Below, in pieces: positions 1-8,563 of a stretch of DNA of 64,000 bases (position 1 is its first letter; every line of letters starts with the position of its first letter). The stretch lies in NCBI GenBank assembly GCA_964577115.1, contig CAZNXJ010000016.1, forward strand, positions 62,001 to 126,000, given 5' to 3'. The notes under the pieces are model-generated. The model did not search any database. It saw only the letters and a program-made list of their open reading frames with translations, and was not told the DNA's origin. This DNA is from CAZNXJ01 sp964577115. GTDB lineage: Bacteria > Planctomycetota > Planctomycetia > Pirellulales > Pirellulaceae. The translations under genes and the position numbers were made by a program.

Positions 1-240
<240 letters not shown>

Positions 241-563
241 TGAACGAGCTACTTTTGTAGGCTTGCAGTTCCAGCGGCGCCGGAGCTCAACCGCGTTCGC
301 TCACCGCTAGGTGCAGCGCACGCGTGGCTCCTGCCGATGAAGGATTCCGTGAATATCAAGTATTTTCGAAAGCGTGGTCGCTCGACGAGCCATGCCGCGT
401 CTCGTCCGATCCCTGAGGGATTCCGGGTGGGCGCGATCCCTCGCGGGGCCGACAACTTCGGCGACCCCGGAGGTACAGCGTGTCCCGTGGCGACGGCTTC
501 CAAGCGTCGTCGCAAAACAGCAAAATGGTCTGCCACCCCAAGTCCTTCGCGGTGACCAAAGCC
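241..563. other. Intergenic region without a visible gene
   Basis: This stretch separates lepA from the ROK kinase gene, both on the minus strand, and should hold the lepA promoter. Short reading frames on both strands overlap each other and resemble no protein. A GC-rich hairpin-like segment lies near 450-475, but no run of T follows it, and no convincing promoter hexamers are visible. Confidence 0.5.
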
Positions 564-1610
564 CTACGGGGCCGACGTTCGGTTCGCTTTCTTCCAGGCG
601 AGTCGGCCAAGCCCCGCGGCGCCGATGTAACCGGCGTCGCCTCCTAGCCGGGCGTATTCGATCGCCGTGTTGTTGGCGACGACATCGAACGCTCGGCGGC
701 GAAACTCCTCGCGCACCGACTCGAGAAAAACTCGCCCGGCGTGCGCCTCTTCGCCGCCGAAATTCATCGCTCCACCCAGCACCACGAGCCCAGGATCGAG
801 CGCGTGGACCAGCGTGACGATGCCGATGCCGAGATAGCGGCCGGTTTCCCGGATGATCTCGAGCGCCAGCTTGTCGCCCCGATTCGCCTCCTCGTACACC
901 ATGTAGCCGGTCAATTCCTCGGTGGCGACTCGCCCCTGTAGGCTGCTTTCCTCGCCGGCCATCAGCCGCTCGCGCGTGCGTTCAATGACCGCGCTCGCGC
1001 TGGCGTACGCTTCGAGCTCGCCGCGGCCGCCGCCCCACACGCAGAGACGCGCGTCCTCGCGCGAGTCGACGATGATGTGTCCGCATTCCGAGCCGAAGCT
1101 GTTCGCGCCATCGACAAGCTGTTCGTCGATGATAATGCCGCCGCCCACACCGGTGCCGAGCGTCAGCATGATCATGCTCGACGCGTCACGCCCGCGGCCG
1201 ACCCAGAATTCGCCATAGGCGGCGGCATTCGCGTCGTTGGCGTATGCCACCAGCTTGCCCTCACAGGCCTTGCTCAGCTCGTCCCGAATCGGAAAGTGAC
1301 GCCAGTTCGGGAGGTTGGGCGGGGCGAGAATCATACCCCGCCGGACATCCTGGGTCCCAGGCGTTCCTAGGCCCATCGCTGTGATCGCGTCCCAGTCGAG
1401 CCCGAGACCTTCGAGCAGTCCATCGAGTGCCTGTCGAATCCTCTGCACGGCGTCGGCCGGCCCGCGTTCTTGCTGCGTTTCGATCCGCGTCTCGGCCAGA
1501 CTCTGGCCCCGATCGTCCACAATCCCCAATTTGATGCCGGTGCCACCCACGTCCACACCCACGAAGAGGGGGCGCTGAGCATCCTGCGGCGAGACGTAGG
1601 CTGACGACAT
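564..1610 (-). CDS. ROK family sugar kinase (glucokinase-like)
   Basis: The 348-residue protein is of normal ROK length. It opens with the ATP phosphate-binding motif GVDVGGTGIKLGIVDD (residues 18-33). GLGTPG, YANDANAAAYGE (with the catalytic Asp) and TLGTGVGGGIIID follow in ROK order. Family knowledge points to phosphorylation of glucose or another hexose in the cytoplasm. The signature zinc site is altered. ROK proteins usually have GH...CxCGxxGCxE, but here the His of GHI is followed by LCVWGGGRGELEAYAS, which keeps only one of the usual cysteines. The final LEAYASA segment is intact, so the fold is probably kept. The gene stands alone, 137 bases downstream of the CinA/nucleotidylyltransferase gene. 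Substrate is unproven. Confidence 0.88.
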   Translation of the reverse strand: MSSAYVSPQDAQRPLFVGVDVGGTGIKLGIVDDRGQSLAETRIETQQERGPADAVQRIRQALDGLLEGLGLDWDAITAMGLGTPGTQDVRRGMILAPPNLPNWRHFPIRDELSKACEGKLVAYANDANAAAYGEFWVGRGRDASSMIMLTLGTGVGGGIIIDEQLVDGANSFGSECGHIIVDSREDARLCVWGGGRGELEAYASASAVIERTRERLMAGEESSLQGRVATEELTGYMVYEEANRGDKLALEIIRETGRYLGIGIVTLVHALDPGLVVLGGAMNFGGEEAHAGRVFLESVREEFRRRAFDVVANNTAIEYARLGGDAGYIGAAGLGRLAWKKANRTSAP

Positions 1611-1747
1611 ATTTTCTTTAGGGAAAAGGAATGAAATCGGCGGCGAGTCGAACGCGAAGTATTCAAGGCAAATATAAAGTCCCGCCCCGACTTAGGGAAT
1701 GTCGCTGGCCGCAAATCGGCCTCAGCATCCGTGCCCCCGGTGACGTC

Positions 1748-2962
1748 TCAGTCCTCTGGGGACTGGGCAGCACGCAGCTCGGTGGAGGAAATGTCTTCCC
1801 GGAATTCTTCGGGATCGACACCCGTACAGATCGCTCGCAGCTCGTCGGGAATGTCCAGTTCGTCGAGCGTGCGCAGCCGGCCGCCGACCTTGCGGGCGAA
1901 GACGAGCAGCCGGCAGCCGAGTCGAGCGATTTCGGCGATGGCGGCGTCGCGCGCTTCACGGCTTGCGTAATAGCGTGTTTCACCGAGCCGCTGGGCGGTG
2001 TCGGCTCCGACGATGAACGTGGCACCGGGAAAGATCCGCGCCTTCTCGACAAACGTCGCGGCACGTGTCAGCCAAACAACTTCGTTGGGCGCAAATTGCT
2101 TCAGACGTTCGGCGATCTCGGTGTAGTCGAGCGACGGCTTGTCGACATTTTCCACGGAGATCTCGAATTCGACGGGACGACCGAATTTCGTCTCCACCCA
2201 CCGCGCCATGCCTCGGTGGCCATGATGGATCGGATGGAACGCGCCGGGGAAGACCAGCCCCGCCGAGTGCTCGAGCGCCGGCGACGCTTCGCCGCTGGCA
2301 GCTCCCGCTGTGACATGGCTCGAGGAGGGCTCAGGTTCGCTGGCATCGCCATCAACGCCACCGACGCTGACTGCATCGATGCGTCCCAGGACGACGTCTT
2401 GCCAGTCGGGATCGGCCTCGGTCGTCGTGCACTCGAGCTGTTCGCCCTCGAGCAGCGGCGGTAGTTCGCGTAAGGGGAGTGCGCGTGCGGCGTCGACCGC
2501 TCGAAGGACGAGATCGGCGACGAGCCGTTCTTCGTCAGCTCGGCTGCGTGCTTCTTTCTTGAGCACCAGCGAATAGGTTTGCGTGGTAGTCGCCGTTTGT
2601 ACGGCGATGTGGCAGCGGTGGTCACCGCGTTTCGGACGGTCCGTGCGCAGGCTGGCCGTACAGGCCACGCCCCACAGGCGGGAAATGAGTTCATCACTTT
2701 CCTCGTCCGATAGCGACCGGTCCGTTGGCTGCTGCCAGCGCCATGCGCGCCAGAAGCAGGCCATGGCCATGGCGCGTGCGGTCCTCGCCGAACAGGCCTG
2801 TTCGACAGGATGCTGGAGCAGTTCGACGAGCGCGGGGAGGCTATAGGGCACGAGGGCCTCGAGCACTACGCGGGACGCGCCCGGCGTGGTCAACAGGTCA
2901 CTGATCGCTAGGCTGCCGCCCCCTGTGACGGCCAGGACACCGCAGCGAGTTGAGTCAGACAT
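1748..2962 (-). CDS. CinA-like domain fused to NadD-like nucleotidylyltransferase
   Basis: This 404-residue protein has two parts. Residues 1-165 resemble the CinA C-terminal (NMN deamidase) domain: VTGGGSLAISDLLTTPGAS followed by VVLEALVPYS matches the CinA pattern ESCTGG...PGSS...V.YS, but the Ser-Cys before TGG is replaced by Ala-Val, so the deamidase serine appears to be missing. After an acidic, Ser-rich linker (about residues 210-235), residues 237-395 are a HIGH-superfamily nucleotidylyltransferase with FPGAFHPIHHGH and a closing ISSTELR, the pair of motifs used by NadD/NMNAT enzymes. The second half may transfer an adenylyl or cytidylyl group to a nucleotide or sugar phosphate; NAD metabolism is the simplest guess because both halves belong to pyridine nucleotide families. 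I recall a similar fusion in plants, so the arrangement is rare rather than unique. The start is the ATG at 2962. Confidence 0.8.
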   Translation of the reverse strand: MSDSTRCGVLAVTGGGSLAISDLLTTPGASRVVLEALVPYSLPALVELLQHPVEQACSARTARAMAMACFWRAWRWQQPTDRSLSDEESDELISRLWGVACTASLRTDRPKRGDHRCHIAVQTATTTQTYSLVLKKEARSRADEERLVADLVLRAVDAARALPLRELPPLLEGEQLECTTTEADPDWQDVVLGRIDAVSVGGVDGDASEPEPSSSHVTAGAASGEASPALEHSAGLVFPGAFHPIHHGHRGMARWVETKFGRPVEFEISVENVDKPSLDYTEIAERLKQFAPNEVVWLTRAATFVEKARIFPGATFIVGADTAQRLGETRYYASREARDAAIAEIARLGCRLLVFARKVGGRLRTLDELDIPDELRAICTGVDPEEFREDISSTELRAAQSPED

Positions 2963-3285
2963 GGCGGCTCACATCAAGAAGGCAGGAAGAACTGCTGTCG
3001 CCTCGGCGCACCGAACGAAGAACGCGCGACGGTTTTGAGGTGCGCCCTCGGGCGGCTTCGATAAGAGCCCTGAGGAGCGGTGCTCGACAATGCCGCGCAT
3101 GCGCCCCACTTACCATACTGCGCCTGTGTGACTGTGCGAATCGTGACACGATGACACACCTTTACGTGGGACTGCCGGACGCAACAAAAAACGGGTGACG
3201 AACACTCTGGCATTCGTCACCCGCGTTTTGGGTGCGCTCCGGCCAGCCGCGGCGCGATGGCGCCGGCGCCTTCCGGATATTTGGT
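2963..3285. other. Intergenic region with terminator and short palindrome
   Basis: The stretch lies upstream of the CinA/nucleotidylyltransferase gene and downstream of the small gene at 3286-3501. It holds the minus-strand terminator at 3184-3223 and an interrupted palindrome at 3140-3152 (ATCGTG, one base, CACGAT) flanked by GTGTG (3126-3130) and CACAC (3155-3159). The palindrome could be an operator for the downstream minus-strand gene, but nothing identifies a regulator. Confidence 0.35.
3184..3223 (-). terminator. Intrinsic terminator of the small gene at 3286-3501
   Basis: A perfect 11-bp stem (3192-3202 with 3213-3223, arm CGGGTGACGAA) encloses a 10-base loop. Read on the minus strand it is followed at once by six T (complement of 3186-3191). 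It lies about 60 bases past the stop codon of the small minus-strand gene, which supports that gene being expressed. Confidence 0.85.
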
Positions 3286-3501
3286 TTAGGAGGTTCGACG
3301 CCGCTTGCTGGCGCGGGCGATCGAATCGGCGGTGGCAAAGGAAGCAAAGCGTTCTTCGAGCCGTGCCAGTTCGGCATCGATCCACGCGGAGAACGCTTCG
3401 TAGGCGTTCTCATCGGCAAACAGTACCGCGACCACGTCGTCCATGACGGCGCGATGGGCGGTATCCGAAGGCTCGGTGAGATGTTTGGTCGCGTGTCTCA
3501 T
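3286..3501 (-). CDS. Small hypothetical protein
   Basis: This is a 71-residue reading frame with an ATG at 3501, an AGGA ribosome binding site about nine bases upstream and a strong intrinsic terminator downstream, so it looks like a real single-gene transcript. The protein is acidic in the middle (VVAVLFADENAYEAFSAWIDAEL, here split as VAVLFADENAYEAF and SAWIDAEL) and ends in a basic tail KRRRTS. It probably folds as two short helices and has no signal peptide or membrane segment. I do not recognise a family and cannot assign a function. Confidence 0.65.
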   Translation of the reverse strand: MRHATKHLTEPSDTAHRAVMDDVVAVLFADENAYEAFSAWIDAELARLEERFASFATADSIARASKRRRTS

Positions 3502-4038
3502 GGCTCAATTCCTATGTTCATCCTTGCGGGGCTTGGCCTGGCACTGACGATCGCCCATTCGATCGCATGACCCGCCAGCTTGGCAAGGGTATTTAGCCGG
3601 AATGCAAACCCTGTGCCTGTTCTCGTTGGCTCCTCGCGGAATGTTGCTAACTCATTTCTAAGATTCCGACTTACAGCGATTTAACGTCGTTTCGCAGTCC
3701 TCCTCATTTTGAACAAATGTCGCATTCTGAGCACATTTGTTGCGCAAATGCCTCATCGTCGGGCAGGACCCGCCAGCCGAAATTTCATGCCGGCGCGCCT
3801 CGCCTGCCAAAAAATCTTGCCTGTAACTCAAGAACCGTGGTTGGGCGGCGAATTTCACGGTAGCCGCCGGGAACTTCGGGTATCTGAGGAGACGCAGAGG
3901 GCGGGCGACAAGGTCGCTCGACTTTGACCAAACAGACCGAACCGCAGCCGGGGCCCACGCGGCGGGCGGTGGCAAAAACATCCGTGCTAACAAATCACTC
4001 GCAAAACAAGCGGAGAGTACTGAGGAGGGCTGAGGATC
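3502..4038. other. Intergenic region between divergent genes
   Basis: Between the small minus-strand gene and the coiled-coil gene, 537 bases hold no convincing gene; a long minus-strand reading frame here is the antisense of the coiled-coil gene. It contains the inverted repeat at 3712-3741. A TTGACC at 3923-3928 could be a -35 element for the plus-strand block, but no clear -10 follows at the right spacing. Confidence 0.45.
3712..3741. promoter_or_regulatory. Inverted repeat AACAAATGT, possible operator
   Basis: AACAAATGT (3712-3720) and ACATTTGTT (3733-3741) are exact reverse complements separated by 12 bases. The arms are AT-rich in otherwise GC-rich DNA and lie between divergently transcribed genes, about 300 bases before the coiled-coil gene. 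A partial third copy, GCAAATG, follows at 3744-3750. The centre-to-centre spacing of 21 bases is about two helical turns, which fits a dimeric DNA-binding protein. The regulator is unknown. Confidence 0.4.
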
Positions 4039-4836
4039 ATGTTGAAGAAGGTAGTGGTTGTGGGTTTGGCGGGCATGCTGCTCGCCGGATTGCTGTTCGG
4101 TCGTGAAGCCGCCAGCTACGTCACGACGTCGCTGGGCTGGGTGCACCAGTCGGTCAAAGACGCGGTTCCCCTCGAGTTCGAAATCGAGCGCGCACGCAAG
4201 ATGATTCGCGATCTCGACCCGGAGATTCGCCGCAACATGACGGTCATTGCTCGCGAGGAGGTCGCGGTCAGCCGGCTGGCCGAGTCGATTGCGGACGCCG
4301 AGACGCTGCTCGAAAAGCAAAAGGCCGAAATCGTGAAGTTGAACGAGGACCTGAAGTCGGGGAGCAACCAGTTTGTGTACGCCGGCCGGACTTACTCGGT
4401 CGATCAGGTGCGTAGCGACCTGAAGAATCGTTTCGAACGTTACCGGTCGAAAGAGGAAGCCACCGACCATCTGCGTCAAGTCCTTAACGCTCGCCGCACG
4501 ACGCTCGCGGCGGCTCAGGAAAAGCTCGAATCGATGATGGCCGCCAAAGCCCAGCTGGAGGTGGATGTCGAGCAGCTGGAAGCGCGGCTGAAGATGGTGC
4601 AGGTGGCGCAGAGCCGCAGTGATTTCAACTTCGACGACAGCCATCTGGCTCGGACGAAAGACCTGATCAGCGACATCCAGTCCCGCATCGATGTAGCTGC
4701 TCGGCTGGTGAACGCCGACGAGTACTACCACGAGCAGATCCCGGTGAGCGCCGAGGTGGACCTCGACTGTGATATCTCGGAGGAGATCACTGAGTACTTC
4801 GAGCGGGGCGAGGAGAGCCTGGCGAACGTCCGGTAG
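4039..4836 (+). CDS. Membrane-anchored coiled-coil protein
   Basis: This 265-residue protein begins with a single hydrophobic helix (about residues 4-20, VVVVGLAGMLLAGLLFG) preceded by two lysines, which may be a signal anchor. Most of the rest (about residues 45-190) is heptad-rich and charged, with long Glu/Lys/Arg/Leu stretches such as ADAETLLEKQKAEIVKLNED, so a long coiled coil is predicted. The C-terminus is acidic. A strong GAGGAGGGCTGAGGA ribosome binding region precedes the ATG. I believe similar proteins are common in planctomycetes as uncharacterised proteins, but I know of no assigned role; a scaffold or envelope-spacing role is conceivable. A perfect terminator follows at 4858-4896, so it is likely transcribed separately from the FHA gene downstream. 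Confidence 0.85.
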   Translation: MLKKVVVVGLAGMLLAGLLFGREAASYVTTSLGWVHQSVKDAVPLEFEIERARKMIRDLDPEIRRNMTVIAREEVAVSRLAESIADAETLLEKQKAEIVKLNEDLKSGSNQFVYAGRTYSVDQVRSDLKNRFERYRSKEEATDHLRQVLNARRTTLAAAQEKLESMMAAKAQLEVDVEQLEARLKMVQVAQSRSDFNFDDSHLARTKDLISDIQSRIDVAARLVNADEYYHEQIPVSAEVDLDCDISEEITEYFERGEESLANVR

Positions 4837-4857
4837 TCGGGCCTGCCGAGCAACATT

Positions 4858-4896
4858 CGAGGGTTCGCGGCCGGTGGCGCGCGAACCCTCGTTTTT
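4858..4896 (+). terminator. Intrinsic terminator after the coiled-coil gene
   Basis: A perfect 12-bp stem (4858-4869 with 4880-4891, arm CGAGGGTTCGCG) with a 10-base loop is followed by TTTTT at 4892-4896. It starts 21 bases after the stop codon. It also argues against extending the next gene upstream to 4769, since that frame would read through it. Confidence 0.9.
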
Positions 4897-4990
4897 CGCT
4901 ATCCAGCACGCCTGGTCCGGACACTCAGCCGACCCGCGTGGCCAAGTGTCACCAGAGCCAGCAAAAACCAACTGCGAGAGTGCGGCCGAC

Positions 4991-6379
4991 ATGTTTCAGG
5001 CATGGCGTTGGAAAATCAAGGCGGCCGAAGAGGCGGTGGAGCGAGGCGAGCTGTACGAGGCGAGCCGCCGACTTCGGGAGGACGGCTTGCTCGAGTTCCT
5101 CCCCGCTCGGCGGCTTGCCCAGCGCGTGGCCGAGCGGCTGGTTGAGCAGGCACACCGCGCGGTCGACGCTGGCGATACGGAAGCGGCGTGGCAGGTGGGC
5201 GAAGAAGTCGCAGGCCTCGTCGGCGAATCCGATGCACTGCGGCGCGTTCGCCAGCGCATTGCCGCCTCGCTGCTTCAGCAGTGGGAAACGCAGCTCCTTT
5301 CAGGAAACGACGCGGCGGCGAGCGTGCTTCTGAACAAGTATGCGGCCCGCGGAGGGAGCGCGGCGGAAGCCGAGTCACTGCGGGAAGTGAAGCGGCTGGT
5401 AGGGCTCGCGCGCCAGCTGGCCGTGCGGGGAAAGTATGCCGAGGCCGCGGACCAATTGGCTCGTGCCGCCGCACTTCAGCCTACAATGAAAGGACTTGCA
5501 CGCATGCATGCCGAACACGTCGCGCGGGCCGCAAAGGTGCGGCAGCTGAGCGACCGGTTGCATGGAGCGCTGGCGGCGGAACGCTGGACGGATGTGGCGT
5601 CGACGGCCGAACAACTGCTCGAGATCGCACCGCAAATGACGCTTGCCCGGGACGCTCGCCGTCAGGCCTGGGCGACCGTCGCAGGTCGGCCAAACGGCGC
5701 GTGCGGGGAGACGGATTTGGAACCAATGCAGCACGGGAGACGAGCCTTCGTCGCCGGTCAGGAGCAGTCTATGGGGCCGTCAGCCGGCCCGGGTCGCGGG
5801 TCGCGGTTCTTGTTGTGGGTGGATGCCGTGGGAGCCTTCCTCGTCAGCATGGAGCCTGTCGTCACGATCGGCCAGGCGGTGCCCGGCAATGCCGTCGATC
5901 TGCCGATCCTAGGCGACTTGTCGCGCGAGCACGCGCGGGTGCGTCGCCAGCGCGATGGGTACGTGATCGAGCCGTTGGGCGAGGTTTGGTTGCGCGGGCA
6001 GCGGATTACCGGACCGCAGCCGCTGGCGGATGGCGACGAGATTCAGCTCGGCTCCGTCGTCCGGCTGCGCTTCGGACAACCACATGCGCTGAGCGCCACC
6101 GCGCGGCTCGATTTTGTCAGCCGTCATCGCACGCCGCACCCGGCCGATGCGATCCTGTTGCTGGCCGAGTCGTGCGTCCTGGGGCCCCGCAAATCGAATC
6201 ATGTGTTATGCCGCGACTGGTCACGCGACGTCATTTTGTATCGCAAGGACGACACGCTGTTTTGCCGGACCCTGGAGCCAATCGAGATCGACGGGCAGAT
6301 CTGCGACGGACGGGGGCCGCTGACGTTGAACTCGCACGTGGCGGGGGAGGATTTTTCATTGAGTCTCGAATCCATTTGA
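4991..6379 (+). CDS. FHA-domain protein with helical-repeat N-terminus
   Basis: The 462-residue protein starts at ATG 4991 (MFQAWRWK); the same frame is open to 4769 but that extension crosses the terminator of the previous gene. Residues 1-250 are Ala/Leu/Glu-rich helical repeats, TPR-like in character (for example GKYAEAADQLARAAALQPT). Residues about 285-375 form a forkhead-associated domain: VVTIGQAVPGNAVDLPILGDLSR is followed by EHARVRRQRDGYVIEPLG and DGDEIQLGSVVRLRF, matching the FHA layout GR...SR.H..... N. FHA domains bind phosphothreonine. The next gene downstream (215 bases) is a Ser/Thr kinase, so this protein may be its substrate or reader; this is inference from position. The last 80 residues are unassigned. 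Confidence 0.82.
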   Translation: MFQAWRWKIKAAEEAVERGELYEASRRLREDGLLEFLPARRLAQRVAERLVEQAHRAVDAGDTEAAWQVGEEVAGLVGESDALRRVRQRIAASLLQQWETQLLSGNDAAASVLLNKYAARGGSAAEAESLREVKRLVGLARQLAVRGKYAEAADQLARAAALQPTMKGLARMHAEHVARAAKVRQLSDRLHGALAAERWTDVASTAEQLLEIAPQMTLARDARRQAWATVAGRPNGACGETDLEPMQHGRRAFVAGQEQSMGPSAGPGRGSRFLLWVDAVGAFLVSMEPVVTIGQAVPGNAVDLPILGDLSREHARVRRQRDGYVIEPLGEVWLRGQRITGPQPLADGDEIQLGSVVRLRFGQPHALSATARLDFVSRHRTPHPADAILLLAESCVLGPRKSNHVLCRDWSRDVILYRKDDTLFCRTLEPIEIDGQICDGRGPLTLNSHVAGEDFSLSLESI

Positions 6380-6593
6380 ACGAACGCCCCGTCTCGCCGA
6401 CGAACGCGCTGACCGCAGGAGTATTGCCACCACGGAAACGCACGAAGCGCTTGCTAGAGAACGTGCCCCACGCGAGGAAGCTAGACAGATGCAGAACTTC
6501 GCCGCTACGCTGCACCACGGCGGTCTCGGGGAAAACGCCGATCAGAACGGGAAAAGCGCGCGGCAGTCGCCGCCGCGCCGCGGAGCCGGTGTC

Positions 6594-8516
6594 ATGAGAT
6601 TCACCTATGCGAGCGGCGCTCGCCCGCTGGACGGCTTTACGATCAAACGGGGCATTGGGGTGGGCGGTTTTGGCGAGGTGTACTTCGCCACCAGCGATGC
6701 GGGCAAGGAAGTGGCGCTGAAGCACATCCAGCGCAATCTGGATGTCGAGCTGCGCGGCGTCACGCAGTGCCTCAACCTCAAACATGTGAATCTGCTCGCC
6801 CTGTACGACATTAAATACGACCAGGACGGAGGAGCCTGGGTCGTCATGGAATATGTCGGCGGCGAAAGTCTCAAGGAAGCCGTCGAACGTTCGCCGAATG
6901 GCATGCCGATCGACGAAGTGCTGCGCTGGTTCGATGGCATGGCGGCCGGCGTCAGCTACCTGCACGACCATGGTATCGTGCACCGCGACCTCAAGCCGGG
7001 CAACATCTTCCTCGACGGCGACATCGTCAAAATCGGCGACTACGGGCTCTCAAAGTTCATCTCCTGTAGTCGCCGAAGCGGTCAAACCGAGAGCGTCGGC
7101 ACGTTCCACTACATGGCGCCCGAAATCGGCAAAGGCGTCTATGGCAAGGAAATCGATGTCTATGCGCTCGGCATCATTCTTCATGAGATGTTGACGGGGC
7201 GGGTACCGTTCGATGGCGAGACGAGTCAGGAAATCATCATGAAGCACCTGACGGCCGTGCCGCAGCTCGACGGTGTGCCCGACCATTTCGCCGGCATCAT
7301 CCGCCGCGCCCTGGCCAAGGATCCTGCGCATCGCTACAGCTCGGTCAACGAAATGCGGGACCGAGTGCTGGCAGGACGCGCGCCCAACCCGGCAGCTCGG
7401 CCGGCGGAACCGGTCGTGGCGCAGGTGGCCAGCCCGCCGCGGCCAGTTTCCGCGCAGGTGAGGAAAGAGCCACTCTATATTTCGGACGATTCACCGGACT
7501 CGGAAGGCATGATCTTCGGCCCGCTGCGCGAACGGACGCCGAGCGCCTCGCCGGTTGTCTTCACCGCTCCGCCGAAATCATCGCTGGCGCGTCGCTTCGA
7601 GTGCGGATATGGGCAATTCAATTCGGCGTTCGGCAATCACCGTCTCGGTGCGATTCTGAAGATCTTCGCACTCGTAGCGCTCGGCATCGTCGTCGCCACG
7701 CAATCCTGGAGCGTCGCATCAATTTTTCTGCTGGTACTCGCTTTCTATTTGATCCACACCGGCCTGCGCATGGCCGCGCCGATCGCGAATAGCCGGGGGG
7801 AAAAGCGCGTGCGGCAGGTGCTGGTGCGCCGTAGCGCGGAAGCGCGGGCGCGCGAGGCGTGCCGGATCAAGTCGCCGCAGCAGCGAGCCGCGGAGTTGTT
7901 CGGGGCCCTCCTGCAATCGGCTCTGTACTGCGCCGTGCTGAGCCTATTCGGGCTGGCCGTGGTCGAGTATCGCATCGTGGACTCGGTCGAGTTCTGGGCG
8001 CATTACACGTGGCTGGTGGTTATCTCGACCGCAGGTTGCTGGGTGCTGCTTGGGCTCGGAAAGGCGTGGGAGCCGGCGGAACGGAACCGACGTGGACGCC
8101 GAGGTGCAATGCTGCTTGCCGGGTTATTCGTCGGCGCGCTGGCTTACGGGCTGGGTAATTATCTCGAAGTGCCACCAGTCGAAACGCCGTTCTCCGCGAC
8201 GCACTTGCATACCGTGGAGTGGAGCGGTTGGTACACGCCGGCTCGCGCACCGCTCTTGCCGGCCTATCTGGCGTACTTCGCCGGCCTGTGGGTTGTGCCG
8301 CGCTGGTGGCGCACTGCTGACCCCGCGCGGCGCACACGCGTCGCACTGACCGGAGCGCTGGGGGCCGGATTGTGGGCATGGGTCATGCATCTGATCGTCT
8401 ATTTTCCGCAGCCCTCCGGTGTGCTGGTGGCAGTGACCATGTCGCTAGCAACGCAGCTCGCCGCATCCTGGTGGGATCTGAAAAAGGAGACGGAAACGCG
8501 TGCGCTGGCCGCCTGA
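6594..8516 (+). CDS. Transmembrane serine/threonine protein kinase
   Basis: The 640-residue protein has a complete Hanks-type kinase domain at residues 15-265: glycine loop GIGVGGFGEVY (20-30), Lys43 in VALK, HRDLKPGN (130-137), GDYG in place of DFG (148-151) and APE (175-177). A Pro/Ala-rich linker follows, then from about residue 365 several hydrophobic segments (for example ALVALGIVVATQSW and IFLLVLAFYLIH), making a C-terminal multi-pass membrane domain. I chose ATG 6594, preceded by GGAG at eight bases, because homologous kinases begin close to the RPLDGFTIKRG segment. An ATG at 6489 with a GAGGAAG site would add 35 poorly structured residues and cannot be excluded. The kinase sits between an FHA protein and a sigma/anti-sigma pair, suggesting a membrane phosphosignalling unit. 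Confidence 0.92.
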   Translation: MRFTYASGARPLDGFTIKRGIGVGGFGEVYFATSDAGKEVALKHIQRNLDVELRGVTQCLNLKHVNLLALYDIKYDQDGGAWVVMEYVGGESLKEAVERSPNGMPIDEVLRWFDGMAAGVSYLHDHGIVHRDLKPGNIFLDGDIVKIGDYGLSKFISCSRRSGQTESVGTFHYMAPEIGKGVYGKEIDVYALGIILHEMLTGRVPFDGETSQEIIMKHLTAVPQLDGVPDHFAGIIRRALAKDPAHRYSSVNEMRDRVLAGRAPNPAARPAEPVVAQVASPPRPVSAQVRKEPLYISDDSPDSEGMIFGPLRERTPSASPVVFTAPPKSSLARRFECGYGQFNSAFGNHRLGAILKIFALVALGIVVATQSWSVASIFLLVLAFYLIHTGLRMAAPIANSRGEKRVRQVLVRRSAEARAREACRIKSPQQRAAELFGALLQSALYCAVLSLFGLAVVEYRIVDSVEFWAHYTWLVVISTAGCWVLLGLGKAWEPAERNRRGRRGAMLLAGLFVGALAYGLGNYLEVPPVETPFSATHLHTVEWSGWYTPARAPLLPAYLAYFAGLWVVPRWWRTADPARRTRVALTGALGAGLWAWVMHLIVYFPQPSGVLVAVTMSLATQLAASWWDLKKETETRALAA

Positions 8517-8563
8517 ACGGCTGCGATACGGAGCACAGCGACCGAAGACGGAGTGAGTAATCG

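Noticed and set aside
4769..4990. Upstream extension of the FHA protein to 4769
   Set aside because: It would overlap the coiled-coil gene and read through the perfect terminator at 4858-4896.
3658..4992. A 444-residue minus-strand reading frame
   Set aside because: It is the antisense of the coiled-coil gene at 4039-4836, which has a strong ribosome binding site, a membrane helix and its own terminator; the minus frame has no family resemblance.
5188..6597. A 469-residue plus-strand reading frame inside the FHA gene
   Set aside because: Arg/Gly-rich frame-shifted shadow of the FHA gene with no recognisable domain.
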